This document shows, piece after piece, positions 20,704 to 31,899 of a DNA stretch of 64,000 bases. The notes under the pieces were generated by a model. It had not been told where the DNA came from. It made no database searches and saw only the letters and a program-made list of their open reading frames with translations. Source of the stretch: Falciphora oryzae (lineage: Eukaryota; Ascomycota; Sordariomycetes; Magnaporthales; Magnaporthaceae); NCBI GenBank assembly GCA_000733355.1, contig JNVV01000073.1:48747-112746 (forward strand). Direction: 5' to 3'. The position numbers and the translations under genes are program-made. Each line of letters begins with the position of its first letter. Within the stretch, counting starts at the first letter, position 1.

Positions 20704-22038
20704 TCACCTAGCCTTCTTCGGCGTCAGCTGCACCGAGTCATCCAGCTCAGCGCCCGGCAAACCATGCCGTTTGCGCTTCGGACGCATTCCCCCGACGGTG
20801 GCGCGCGGTTTGGGCGCGTGCGTCCTTTCCCCCTGGCCGCCGCTTGGGCCAGCTCGGTCGGCCTGGACGGCCGCGTTGCCCGCGGCCTTGGCGCCGCCCT
20901 TGGACTTCGTGATCTGGGACGACGACTTCTCCTCCGTCCATTGCGCTGCTCTGGCGGTTGGGAGCTCTGGGGCGGCGGTCCGCGGGGCAGGGTCCTCCCG
21001 CGGCGACGGAGCAGCGATTTCGATCTGTCCCCGGGGCAGTTTCGTCACCGCCCTTCCCGAAAGGTGATGTTTAAAGGAGAAGGAGACCGTCTCCCCGTTG
21101 TTCCGCTCGTCGGCCTGCCGGTACCATGTGTTGACAGACAGGGTCTGGTCGAGAGGAAGCACCTTGCGGTGACCCTCCTCCAGGGACATCATGGCGAGCC
21201 ACCAGATGGCGAGGTTGACCGTCAGCTTGCCTTTGCCGTTGTTATCCCAGGGAACCTGCATGTACTCGACACGGGCACTGGGCCCCACAGCCGTAGGGGT
21301 CTGCGCGTGGAGGATCCGGATGGCAAGCAGCTCGTGCTGCGTATGGATGAAGGTATAGCGAGTGCGGCCCCAGACGCCATACGTGGCCACCTGCATCAGA
21401 GGTAGGAGGACCTTAGGGGTCGTGCGAGTGCCGCCTCGCTTAGACCCGCCGGCGGCCAGCTCCTGCGCCCTGTGCTTTGCGGGACAGGCTTCGAGCTTGG
21501 CGCTGTTGAACGACTTTCCGTTCTTGTTGTCGCCGAACACCAGCGGTATGTCGGCGCCTCCTGTGGCGTGCAGCCAGACGGCAATGTCGGGCCTGAACTT
21601 GGTGACAGCCCTCTTGTCCTCGAGGGCGGCCTCTATCTCCAAGCCTCGGATCTCGACCGTGACTTGGTACCCCGGCCACCGGTCTCCAGCAAGCTCCTGG
21701 AAACCGGCCTTCAGCGGCTGCCGGAGGACCTCGCTGTTCCACCGGGTGAAGATCTGATCAACGCTGTTCTCGTTCCTAACGTTCGCCTGGCTGTCATGAA
21801 GCTCAGGCGGGCCCCTGTACCGCGGTCCAAAGGGCCTGAGCTGGAGAACATCGCCATACGCCGCGACAAGGTTCCCATATGTAAATGACTCCCACCGTTG
21901 GACCTGGTCTGGCTCGATGCTCAGCCAGTTGGGGTTCCGGCTTAGGGCACCACTCTTTGCCTTGTGAGTCAGAGCCGGGTTTCGGCAGCGCAGGGCCTCT
22001 AGTATGGTTGACTGATGGTTCAGTCCTTGCTGAGACAT
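20704..22038 (-). CDS. PD-(D/E)XK-like protein of unknown function, 444 aa
   Basis: The single open frame starts at ATG 22038 (in-frame ATG 22158 is less likely). Around residues 150-172 the protein reads KFRPDIAVW, then about 11 residues, then VFGDNKNGKSF. This gives the PD...(D/E)xK arrangement of restriction-endonuclease-fold enzymes. Further conserved-looking blocks follow (LMQVATYGVWGRTRY, VNLAIWWLAMMS). The last 90 residues are basic and disordered, ending in RPKRKRHG and TPKKAR, likely nuclear localisation signals. I do not recognise a named family. The gene is head-to-head with the kinase-like FTA2 gene across about 1.2 kb. The nuclease assignment is inference from the motif only. Confidence 0.65.
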   Translation of the reverse strand: MSQQGLNHQSTILEALRCRNPALTHKAKSGALSRNPNWLSIEPDQVQRWESFTYGNLVAAYGDVLQLRPFGPRYRGPPELHDSQANVRNENSVDQIFTRWNSEVLRQPLKAGFQELAGDRWPGYQVTVEIRGLEIEAALEDKRAVTKFRPDIAVWLHATGGADIPLVFGDNKNGKSFNSAKLEACPAKHRAQELAAGGSKRGGTRTTPKVLLPLMQVATYGVWGRTRYTFIHTQHELLAIRILHAQTPTAVGPSARVEYMQVPWDNNGKGKLTVNLAIWWLAMMSLEEGHRKVLPLDQTLSVNTWYRQADERNNGETVSFSFKHHLSGRAVTKLPRGQIEIAAPSPREDPAPRTAAPELPTARAAQWTEEKSSSQITKSKGGAKAAGNAAVQADRAGPSGGQGERTHAPKPRATVGGMRPKRKRHGLPGAELDDSVQLTPKKAR

Positions 22039-23233
22039 GTTGGTGGGCTTCTCGCGGTATAGATTTGTTAAGGAAGTCCCAGTTGGAAGTGGGTGTGATG
22101 GTGTCAAACCAAGTGCGATTCCCCGTCTGGTTCCGCAGATTACGGCTAGGTTTCCCACTTGGTGTTTAACTGCGTTGCCTTGCCGCCGGAGGGCTCTCGA
22201 CCCTGCTATCCTTGCCGTCTGAGGCTTGCCGGATGGTCTGCCTCATATTCGTCGGGGAAGCCTCCAGATGTTACCATGCCAATGCCTAAGTTTAATGCTC
22301 TTCGAAATTCGATGGGAACCCTAGAAGTCTCGCCAACTAACGCGGAAGAGCCATAATCAGGACAAACGGTCGGAGAAAAAGAAATGGTTTCATTTTGCAG
22401 GTGCCTTTAACCCTCCATTTCTTATCGCCCTCCTTCCTTTATCGCAAGAAAAAAGGGTTTCATCGACGGTAGACCAGAAAGCACGGGAGGAGAGGCCGCG
22501 ACAACTCGACCATCTTTAAGGATGAGGTTAAGGGCAGGCCGCCGATGAGCCAGACGGGCACATGTTTCTGAAGGTTCTTGAAGTATCCCGTCCCCAAAGA
22601 ACATCCTGGACTGGACGGCGGAGTAGGTAGGTGGAAGAGGTGAGCCTTGCAAGAACGATCAGCGGCCGTCGAGAGAGCCATGACGAGGTAAGCGCCCGTC
22701 GGAATCGGCATCGAGCCGGGCCTTGTCGAAGCTCCAGTTACGTGAGAAAAGACATGGTGCCGTGATTAGACAGCCCACGTCGCAAGCCAGTGCAGTGGCA
22801 GGGCAATTTGCCTCCTTTGCCGCGGTAGCAGGAGTTTATCGCTGTCGAACTAAGGATGCCATGGGATGCCGATTTCGTCATTTGGGAAGCTGAAAGCGTG
22901 GGCAAGGCCTGTCGCCGAAAGCAGGAGATGGCTTTGTTGAAAAAAAAAAAAAAAAGGCGCCGGCATGGCGGCTGGCCCAAGGAGCATTCCCAGCTCGGCG
23001 AGGGTGTCAATTGGCATGTGTGACCGGAATCGCATCCCCCGCAATCCTCCCTTTATTTCCTGTCTTTGTGCTCGACATTCGCCGCCGCATTCGGCGCGCC
23101 CGTCTGGGTGAGGGGAGGTGTGCTGTTGCTACAAATACCTACCTACTCAGTCGACCTTGAAATCCGTCTTGCGAGCCATGTCTTCGTTGTCTGTCAGCTC
23201 CATACTGACCTTGGCCCGGGCGCGCCGGCGGCC
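22039..23233. promoter_or_regulatory. divergent intergenic region between the PD-(D/E)XK-like and FTA2 genes
   Basis: The 1.2 kb contain no convincing ORF. A run of about 15 A sits at 22938-22953, and the final 150 bp before 23234 are moderately pyrimidine-rich. It must carry both start regions, but no operator is recognisable. Confidence 0.4.
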
Positions 23234-24188
23234 ATGCAACCACTCCCCAGCTGTCCAGGCCCAAAGCTGGAGCCTTTCCACACCAAGGCTGGGCGGCGTC
23301 CCGCGGTCAAATTTCTGGGCCTAATCGGAAGCGGTGCCCACGCCTACGTCTTCAAGGTGGACATCGCCGGCACCACATACTGCTTGAAAGCCGTACGTCC
23401 CCGACTTTTTTGTCTTCCCGGGGTCACACCTGTGCAGTCGCTAACAAGGGGCGCAGTTCAAATTCCTGGACGAAGGGCATTTCACCCCGCACGTCTTCAG
23501 CGACCCCGCCAAGGTCGCGAGGACTGCTTCCCGGAAGCTTATCCACCAAGAGACGGAGCCCTTCCACTGCGAGTTGAGGGCGTATGGACGCCTGAAGGAG
23601 GCAAACAAGGAGCGCCTTGCGGTCGGCTGCCACGGCTACCTCATGCTGACCAACAAGGACGAGGCGGAGGTCGCTAGGCGCTGGGGGGCGGTGGACTTCG
23701 AACGAGGGGACAACAAGGGGCCGGTGCGGGCCATCGTCAAGGATTTTGTCGACATGTCCAACAAGGAGCATTTCCGGCCCCGGCATGTCAGGGGGATGAT
23801 CGCGAGGCTAAAAGCACTGCACCGCATCGGGCTGGTCGTGCGGGACATCAAGGCGGATGCCTACCTGGAAGGCCTGTTGGCCGACTTCAGCCAGGCCTGG
23901 GTCGTCCCTCACCACTGCTTGACGTGGGCCCAGTATCTGAACAAGTCAAGCGCATGGGATCTCGCCGGGTTTGACCTTTTCGACTTTGACCAAATGATCG
24001 ACGACTGGAACGCCGACAACCCCGGCCTGCCGGAGATCTGGACGCGGTGCCTGCCCCACGACGACTACACGGTGCAGCTCCGGGAAAGCACCTTGCTGCA
24101 GGCCCCCGAACGCGCGCACGACCCGGCCATGTACAACTGGAGGAGGGCGAAGAGGGCTCGAGAGAGGAGAGGGACGAAGGCCCCTTGA
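23234..24188 (+). CDS. FTA2-family protein kinase-like protein, 296 aa
   Basis: Exons 23234-23392 and 23457-24188 join in phase 0. The 64-nt intron has donor GTACGT, branch GCTAACA and acceptor GCGCAG. The start LPSCPGPKLEPF and the following block match the fungal FTA2 family (Pfam 'Kinetochore Sim4 complex subunit FTA2'), which has a protein-kinase fold. Visible motifs: Gly-rich loop IGSGAHAYVFKV (31-42), Lys52 in CLKA, a catalytic-loop-like VVRDIKADAY (about 180-190) lacking the usual Asn, and DFS in place of DFG (about 196). Weak or absent kinase activity is therefore likely. Family members are numerous in fungal accessory regions and most have no proven kinetochore role. Confidence 0.75.
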
Positions 24189-24216
24189 GCCTCGGTGTTG
24201 AAACTTGGAGGCATGG

Positions 24217-24924
24217 TCAGGTTTTCCGTTGTTGGAGGCTGCGACGGCCATAATTAGAGGCGCCTCCACCCGACTCGAGCAATGTAAAGAGAGAGAAAGG
24301 ATTAAACCGTGACAAGTGGTGGGTTGCAAGTTCGGGCTCGACGGTGACGTCCCGGGTTGGTGGGATGATGCCACCGTTGGATCCAGTTTCGAGGACCATC
24401 TTGTTGGCCATGCAGTTGCTGTCTTTGGAGGCGGCAGTTGGGGAAGGAGGAGGCGAAGGGTGCTGAGGATGGCTGTGGATGGCGAGGGCTGCTGGCTGAG
24501 GGCGCTTTGGCACTCCTTTAGGCTGTGTGTGGTGGCACAAAAGTGGTTAGTTAAACGGATCACCCTGGAGTAAGACGAGTGGCGCCGTATCTCCTTGAGC
24601 AAGACGACCTTCAAACTGGTTACAGAAAGGCTGGGAAGCTTACCTTCTTGACGTGCTCGCGGCCATGCTCCCGCCAACACCGCCGCCCACTGCCGCACCG
24701 ATGACCACGACAAATAGGGCCACTGCTAGAGTAAATGTCGCCATGCCCATACCGCAAACCGTGTTCCGCCTTTGCTCCCCCCGTAACGGTGGCTTCACTG
24801 GGTGCCGCGGCGGATGCGGTGACTTTATCGGCAGCCAGGCTGTGCTATCTCCTGAGAAGACACCAGGACGCGTCATGGCGATGGCGGTAGCCACCTGGCT
24901 CCGCGCCGGCTCGGGTCCGCTCAC
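24217..24924 (-). CDS. putative single-pass membrane protein; only exon 1 is firm
   Basis: Exon 1 (24924 to about 24644) encodes a polar, Pro-rich 55-residue head, a basic stretch (RGEQRRNTVCG) and one strong membrane segment (TLAVALFVVVIGAAVGGGVGG). This head-helix order resembles type II surface proteins of Sordariomycetes. A donor (AG|GTAAGC at about 24643) and a branch/acceptor (CTAACC then CACACAG, about 24540) suggest an intron. The downstream exon is unresolved: the frame at 24540-24217 is open (107 residues) but joins only with a non-obvious acceptor. Upstream exons are also possible. Confidence 0.4.
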
Positions 24925-27900
24925 CTGCCTGTCGGCACGCTCACAGAAAGTCTACCCAGTGGACCACACGTGGCGGGCCTTTCAGGCTTTTGCACGGCCC
25001 GCTTCTATCTGCGGCGGCGGCGGCGGCCGGCATGCTGGGAGCAAGCTGCTGGCCGACTGGGCGGATTCCAAGCCTCTTCACATCCGTGCCGGGGAAGCCG
25101 ACTCGAATGTGGCGCTATCAACAGGAGGTCTCTGTCCTGCTGGCGCCCGAGGCGCTGACCTGCTGCCCATCCAGAAATATTGAATCGGCGTCGAAAGCAT
25201 GCACAGGACCGTGGCTGACGACAGCAGGGTCAAGACCGTGGACATGGGCTCCAATGTATGCTTACCGCACCTTTATTGAACTCCTTGCGGAAAAGCACTC
25301 GGCCCCGTCCTCCCTGAAAGCATGGCCCGGGCCATCTGCAACGAGCGTCGCTTTAGCTCTGTCATGCAAATCATCAATCTTGCCGACCGGCTCCTTGACC
25401 CTGACGTCTCTGGCAGCGGTGGCATGCATCGGAAAATCTATTCGTTCCGCCCTTCTGGCAGGCGGGCAGTAGCACGGCCGTTTCGGCTTTCCCACCCTGG
25501 CCAACCGAGAGAATGTCCCAAAGACGACAAAGCACCGCTTCAGTTCTGGCCATTACGGAGGCCCGAGGCTGTGTGGCGAGGTCAAGCATCGCCTTCTCGC
25601 ACAACGCCACAGACTCTGCTGCCGCGGCCAGACGAGACTGCGTCTGCATCATATGCTTACCAACAAGGACGAACAGAGCTGCCCCTTCGACCATGTCCAC
25701 GCAGTCCTTCTCGGAACTTTTCGGGGGAAGGCGAGGACAAAAGGCAAGGACGCGTAAACGGCTGTTTTTACTGGGTCATTACCAGCCCGCACCGGTGTGG
25801 CCAGTCTCCGTCGAGGCGCTTGCAATCGTGAAGCCGTGTTATAGCGCGGCAGTTCTTTTCGAATTGCCAGGCACATGTCGTCTCTTTGCCAGAGCCGTGG
25901 GCCGTCTTGCCGCAGGTCCTGAGAGGAAAATGATGCGAAAATTGGCACGCGAGGCGGTTTGGAGTGTTGTTTGGGACGGGGCGCCCAAGGCTGATGGACT
26001 TTGCAAATCGTGAGACTCTCCTGTCGGTTGCAGACAGGCAGGAAAGCATAGCTGCGACGCCCCCTTGAGGCCGCGCCCGCCCACAGCCTCTGCTCTAGCC
26101 AGACGGGGAGACTCGCCTATAATGTCTAGCCTCGCGAGGAGGCCCCGGCTTATAGTGCCGCCAGCAGCCACCTCGGCGTGGCGATGGAAAAGACGCCTCG
26201 CAGGCAGCGTCCTCCTGGATGTCAGCCGACTGCGGCAGAACGTAGTGCAGCAGTCCGGACAGGGAATCAAGCGAGCTGCAGACAGCATCCATGTCTAGGT
26301 GTAAATGGGCTGCTCTCTCCTTCTGTCCCTGCCGACCTCGATTCCTTCTGCTTGGCTTTTCACGCTGCGCTTGTAGTGGCCGCTGATTAAGCGTTTATTT
26401 TTTTGTTCCTGTCGGCGCTGGGAACGGCGGTGGCGATGTCGCGGCGGAGGGATCTCTGGCCAGGGCGGCGGCAGCCTTCGGGCGGCAGGTTGCTTTTCCC
26501 TCGCAGGCGCCTGACACCTGGGCCCGCGACTGACTGGATAAGACGTGAGGAAGGATTGGGACCGGGATAACCTGTGGTGCGCTTCGAGTAGATTGTATGG
26601 CGCCGTCCATGCACAAACTATGCAAGTCCCGGAGGTGCGGCCAACGAGCTGCCTAGGGAAACAACCGACCCCTTGTCAAAAGTGCCGAGAGGTACTTAGC
26701 GACGCCTTGGAAAGGCGACGTTCCTCGAGGTCAAGAACGCACTTGGAATTGTCCGTGACCTGCCTGGGCGGCAAGCCGAGGCTAAAGCTAGTAGTAGCGC
26801 GCTTGAAAGAAGCCAAGTAGTCGGATGGGTTGCGGGCGATGAAGACGTCGCAGGAGACGAGGCGTCGCTGGAAACGAGGGCGTGGGCGTCGCTGGCCGGG
26901 CACGAAACGGCGGTAAGGAGCGGCGACGCTAGCATTGTGGACGTGATACCAAGTCGTCGAAAGAGAGGGGGCACCAATGATACAGCAAAATCCAAGTGGT
27001 TGTGGTCCTTTATCAACCTTAACGTCCTCCCCCGTCCTATCCGGAGCCAGCAAGGGCACAGCCTTGATGTAGCTGATAAGATATGCGCCCTGCCGAAGAC
27101 GGGCAGCTGCTACAGCAGCAGGTTGAGGCTCTGGTCTGGAAATAGCCGCGCCGCCGCGTCCGGCTCGCGCGGGGTCTGCGGGAGATCGCGGCCGAGCCCT
27201 GGGAGACCGCGGATGGTTCGGTTGGTACTTTAAAGAGGCAGTTACCTCCTGGACGAACGGCCTGGCCGACTCAAGGCTGAAGCGGCTACAAACGTTAGGG
27301 CTGCTACGCCCTAGGTGTCCATCGCACCACCAACAAAACAATTTCCCCTCGAGGGTACTGGCTACATATTCTCAGCGCTAAAAACATCCTAAATGCGAGG
27401 GTAAAATGTCAGCGGATGGGGAAAAGGGAAAAAAAAAAGCAGTGACAATTCTGCCTGACCTTGAGTGGTGGCCTTCAAAAGAAGACCTAAAGTGCCCTGT
27501 CGGCTTCCTCGACCCACAGCCTGGCGAGGTCCCTAGCCACGCCGAAGCGAAGCCTTTGCGGCATGTCGTCTGCCGTGGTCGAGGCGTTAAGCAACGGCCT
27601 CCAGCCCCACCCGCGACTGGCTGCTGCCTCCTCGGCCGCCAGCGTTGTCGCAATCGAGAGAGATAAAGACGGCAGCTAAGCTGCCCAGGCGCCTGGCCTG
27701 CCGCAGTTTAAGCCCGTCCTCGAAAATCCAAACCTCTCTTTCTGGCCTGGGGCCTAAAGGGTATTGGGTAACTGAATGGTGAACAGTCTCGGTTTGGGAC
27801 AAGCTAAAGGGACATTGCGGTGCCGGCGAAGAATATCTCGTAGCTTTCGCCTGGCGTGGAGTGATTTTCTACATACGAGCAACTCTAGCGCTGGCCCGTG

Positions 27901-28130
27901 CCTGTATGCTATTCGATGGCCTGCTAACACGTTTAAGTTGGGTTAGCTCGCAGTTTGACGTTGTTGGCATGTCCCCGGTTAGGGACTTCGCCATCCTTGC
28001 AGAAGCAGCCTGGCCAGTGGCCCTCATACAACAAGGCGTCACCGGACCCATGGTCGGCCCTTGCGTTGTGCCACGTAGGGCTGAGAGTCTGGGGCCGTGT
28101 GCAAGGGAGAGCCAGAAGACACGGCTCGAT
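24925..28130. other. no confident gene; GC-rich sequence with many short ORFs
   Basis: Open frames at 25374-25700 and 26095-26292 (minus) have plausible helical sequences, and 26676-27341 (minus) is the longest, but none shows a domain, splice signals or agreement between adjacent frames. This may be decayed coding DNA. No transposon signature was found. Confidence 0.4.
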
Positions 28131-28454
28131 NNNNNNNNNNNNNNNNNNNNNNNNNNNNNNNNNNNNNNNNNNNNNNNNNNNNNNNNNNNNNNNNNNNNNN
28201 NNNNNNNNNNNNNNNNNNNNNNNNNNNNNNNNNNNNNNNNNNNNNNNNNNNNNNNNNNNNNNNNNNNNNNNNNNNNNNNNNNNNNNNNNNNNNNNNNNNN
28301 NNNNNNNNNNNNNNNNNNNNNNNNNNNNNNNNNNNNNNNNNNNNNNNNNNNNNNNNNNNNNNNNNNNNNNNNNNNNNNNNNNNNNNNNNNNNNNNNNNNN
28401 NNNNNNNNNNNNNNNNNNNNNNNNNNNNNNNNNNNNNNNNNNNNNNNNNNNNNN
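28131..28454. other. assembly gap, 324 N
   Basis: Bases are unknown. ORFs drawn across it are artefacts. Confidence 1.
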
Positions 28455-31400
28455 AACAACGCTAGCGGCCACGGCTTTTCCCTTCCACTTTGGAAATGGA
28501 GGCGGCGCGAAGCCAGCGACGGCGTTTCCCGGCCCGGGCGCAGTGCGAGGCATGGGTGCGGCAGATGGGCAGGGTGCGGTCCGATACAACAGTTTCTCGC
28601 TTCTTGTTTCCCTCGACCCCTGGATGGGTTGTCTAGGAGATACCGAGCAGCACGCGGGCCTCTGCTGCATCAGCAAGGCTCAGAACCTTACACGACGCCG
28701 AAAAAAGCTGAGAAGGTGTGGCCCGGCCTTGTTATTTCCAAATGGCAGCCGCGGCTTTCAGCCGGCAAACGGTGGAGCTGGCAGGGGACGGCAACGCAGA
28801 CTGGATAAAAGCCGCTGTGTGCGACAGCTGCCGGGAGAGTTGGCGGTCGTGCCACGGGAGGAAAACCGGATCCGAGCCCAGCAGCGTTACATGAAAGGTT
28901 AAGCCAAGTCCTGAGTGTAGCATATTTAAATCGTTTCATTGATTTGGAGGAACGCGTGGAAAAATGGTGGCCCAGCCCGCACGGCGACGTGACCTGCGTC
29001 TTAGCCAGCGCGCGCATCCTCCTCCGACGCCCAAGCAATGCCTTGGGCACTGAGCTGCTGCTGTGTAGCGCCGCGTAGTGTAGGAGGTTTGTGACGTCGT
29101 ATTCGTTGCCGCTAAAATCCGGACGGCTATTCTGGCGTGCTCGTGGATAGGTGCCGGCGGTGGCAGCTGCTGGAGAGGTGGTGGCAGGTGAGATTGGGTG
29201 TTCGACGTGGAGGGTATTCCGTTGCAAGGAAGCTTGTGGCCGTGGCCGTTGCCATCATGCTCGCTGTCGTTGGGTAGACGAGTAGGTGGGCAACTGTCTG
29301 TCGGCGGCCGGGCCTGGCATCGAGGCGCGTCAAACCGAGGCATCCAAAATCCACTTTTCTGTTCGGGAGCTCCTGCCGCCAGAAGACCAGAATTTGCAAA
29401 AGCCCAGCAGAAGCACTGGCAGGCGCTGCCGCAATCAACACCTGCTCATGATGAAACAAACACATCCTCCTAACATGCCATGCCAATTCCGTTCGACACG
29501 CCTCCCTGTCGCATTACCATCATTTACTAACTGTGTATACCCGCCATCTTAGGGAGGAGAGTCGACCAGCGAGGAAAGCCGATAAGCGAGGAAAGCCGAC
29601 CAGCGGGGAAAACCGCATGCCATTCCCGAGCTTTCCAAAAGCCCATCAAGGACGAAGGGACGAAAACCCGACCACCCCGGACCGTCGACCAACTCCAATG
29701 ACCCCTTGTCGCGGGGGGTCAACGCCCGCTCCTGGGCCAGTGGCACGCCACCGATCGAAAAGACGGAGGTAGCGAGTCGACAGCAGCGCGTCCAGCTGGA
29801 TCCTTTCGTCGGCCTGGCGGGACGCAGAAGTCTGGTTGGGGTAGCTGTTACAACGTGCCGTTATTTACATTACCAGCCCTAAGCAGCCGAAGCCCCGGGG
29901 AGGCCACACCGTCCACGGCGTCACCAAGCTCGTTTTGGGTCAGCAGCTGGCTCTATTCGGCCAGCTGGTCGTTGCCCCGCGGTGCTCCAGCTCTGATCCG
30001 GCCGCTGCCCATCGCGACCGCGAGGCCGGCGTTGGTGGTGTCCTGCCCACGTGGTGTGGTAGCTGCTTTGGTTGGCCTTCGCCAGCAGCGCAGCTTTCCT
30101 GTCCGACGATACCCCCGCGCAAGCACAAAGTCCCGTCAAGAAGCGCTCCCTCCGCTTCGACTGTATGCCGCCACGGCTCGAGGGAATCGAGTACCTTTCG
30201 GGTCGGCCTATTCAATAATCGTGACAGCACGTCTGGCAGCGATGGGGGCGGCGCGTTTGGCGGCGAGGTGAACGCAGCCATTCTATGGGCTTGGGTGCTC
30301 CTGTGTCGCGTGGCGGCTATCACAGTCGACTGCCGTCAAAGGAGGCCATGGCCCAGTTGTGCACGGCTCTGGAGCAATGCTCGGCCAGGGTTGCAAGCCC
30401 CCGCGCCTTCGTCCAGCCCTCAGCCGTGGACAGGTCGCGTTTGCGTTAAAATAAACAGCTTGCCGTGGGCGGTGCCCCGCTGCGATGCTATTTGGGCTTA
30501 TCACGTCGTTGTTGTTTGTCGACGCCGTGCTGGCTTCCCATCATGCGCGTGCCACGATGTAAACCACAGCTCGGGTCTTCCACCTTCGCGTTTGCCACGT
30601 AAGCATACGCGGTGGCCCAGGCACGCAGCTGCTCGGCTGGATCCCTGGCGGCGTAGGGATCGATGCTAGGAGCCAGATGTCGCGCAAGGCGCACGTCCTC
30701 GGGTCCGGGTGCTTCGAGCAGCTGAATTCCGTCAGCACCGCAGTCGTCAGCACGGCGAGACCCCGAGCCCCACGAACTCGCATCATGCCTCCCTAGATCG
30801 ACAGTGTGTCCTTTCTGCCGATCGACTCTGTCCATGCCAATGCACAGCCGCCCCCGGTCCGCCTGACGATGACAGCGACACCACTCGTCAGGGCCGATGA
30901 TGACAGGTCCCGCCGTATCGGTCGGCATCTGGCAGCCGCGTCACGAAGCGTCTTCCCAAAGCCAGCCGGATCATGGCGGCGGGTTGGATTGTGCTCCTTC
31001 TGGTAACGATGGCTTGTGTTGTAAATCGAAAAGGCCGCGGTATCGATGCTTAGGGAGTGGCGGTGGGCAAGGGTAGGCCTTGGAGGTTGGTACGGTACGC
31101 ATTAACCTGGCAAGCCCATCGCCGACGCAGAACCGTTACCAATCTCCGCCACGGCAGGTATCACAAGCTACAGAAACACGCACTGCAAATAGTCGGCCGA
31201 CTCCCGCTGCCCGCCGGGCGACAGAGCTTTTAACGTCACGGGGTGACTGGATTGGTCCTCGTGGCAGGGCCAATTGCTCGATGACATCTTCAACATCCAG
31301 CATTGCCCGACCTAGCGGCAAGGGTGGCCGACGTTGGCTCCCTTTTGGTTCAGCTGCCGCAGCCCCTGCGGTCCAGAAAGGTGACCATGGGCGTCATGGG

Positions 31401-31899
31401 CAGTGGCTACGGTGTAGCTGACGACCTGCAAGGCCAGGGAGGAGAACAGCGACTAGATTGCGGGCTCCTGCCGCGACCACCCGCGAGCTGTCAGAAACAG
31501 AATCGAACACCAACGCAGCCGCGGCTAGCATCCGACAACGGCACCAAAACCATCGAGTTTTCCATCTATGGCGGAAGCGGCTAGGTACTGGGTAGTGTGG
31601 AAAACGTTGCGCCGAACCAGCTGCGCAAAATGAAGCCTCCTTTCCCCTTTGGGCCGGCCGGCTCGTGGCGTCACCCAGGAGCTCGTCGATATCCTTACGT
31701 TATGCGGCGTCCCGGCTGCCTAGACGCGGTCCCTGTAGCGCGCATCGAGCCGGCGGCCGAATCGTTCCCCGACGACGTTCACCCGTGAACCGGCCCGCGT
31801 CGGCCCAGGATCTTGGCCAGATCGGTACTGAGGGGCCATTTTTTGTTTCTGCCTCATTTGATAGTTCCAATTTACAGCCATATTCCTACAGAGTAAAAA
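28455..31899. other. no recognisable gene
   Basis: There are many overlapping ORFs in GC-rich DNA. The minus-strand stretch near 30600-30730 (IQLLEAPGPEDVRLARHLAP and following) reads like protein, but it is not extended by neighbouring exons and I cannot place it. Confidence 0.4.

Noticed and set aside
20704..22158. Start at ATG 22158 for the PD-(D/E)XK-like gene
   Set aside because: The extra 40 residues look non-coding; ATG 22038 is the better start.
25374..26292. Possible AflR-like regulator (minus)
   Set aside because: A few helical segments recall the C terminus of AflR-type factors, but no zinc cluster or conserved block is present.
26676..27341. 221-aa minus-strand ORF
   Set aside because: No domain and no support from neighbouring exons; kept only as part of an unassigned region.
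27861..28902. Long ORFs running through the first N block
   Set aside because: They are open only because unknown bases contain no stops.
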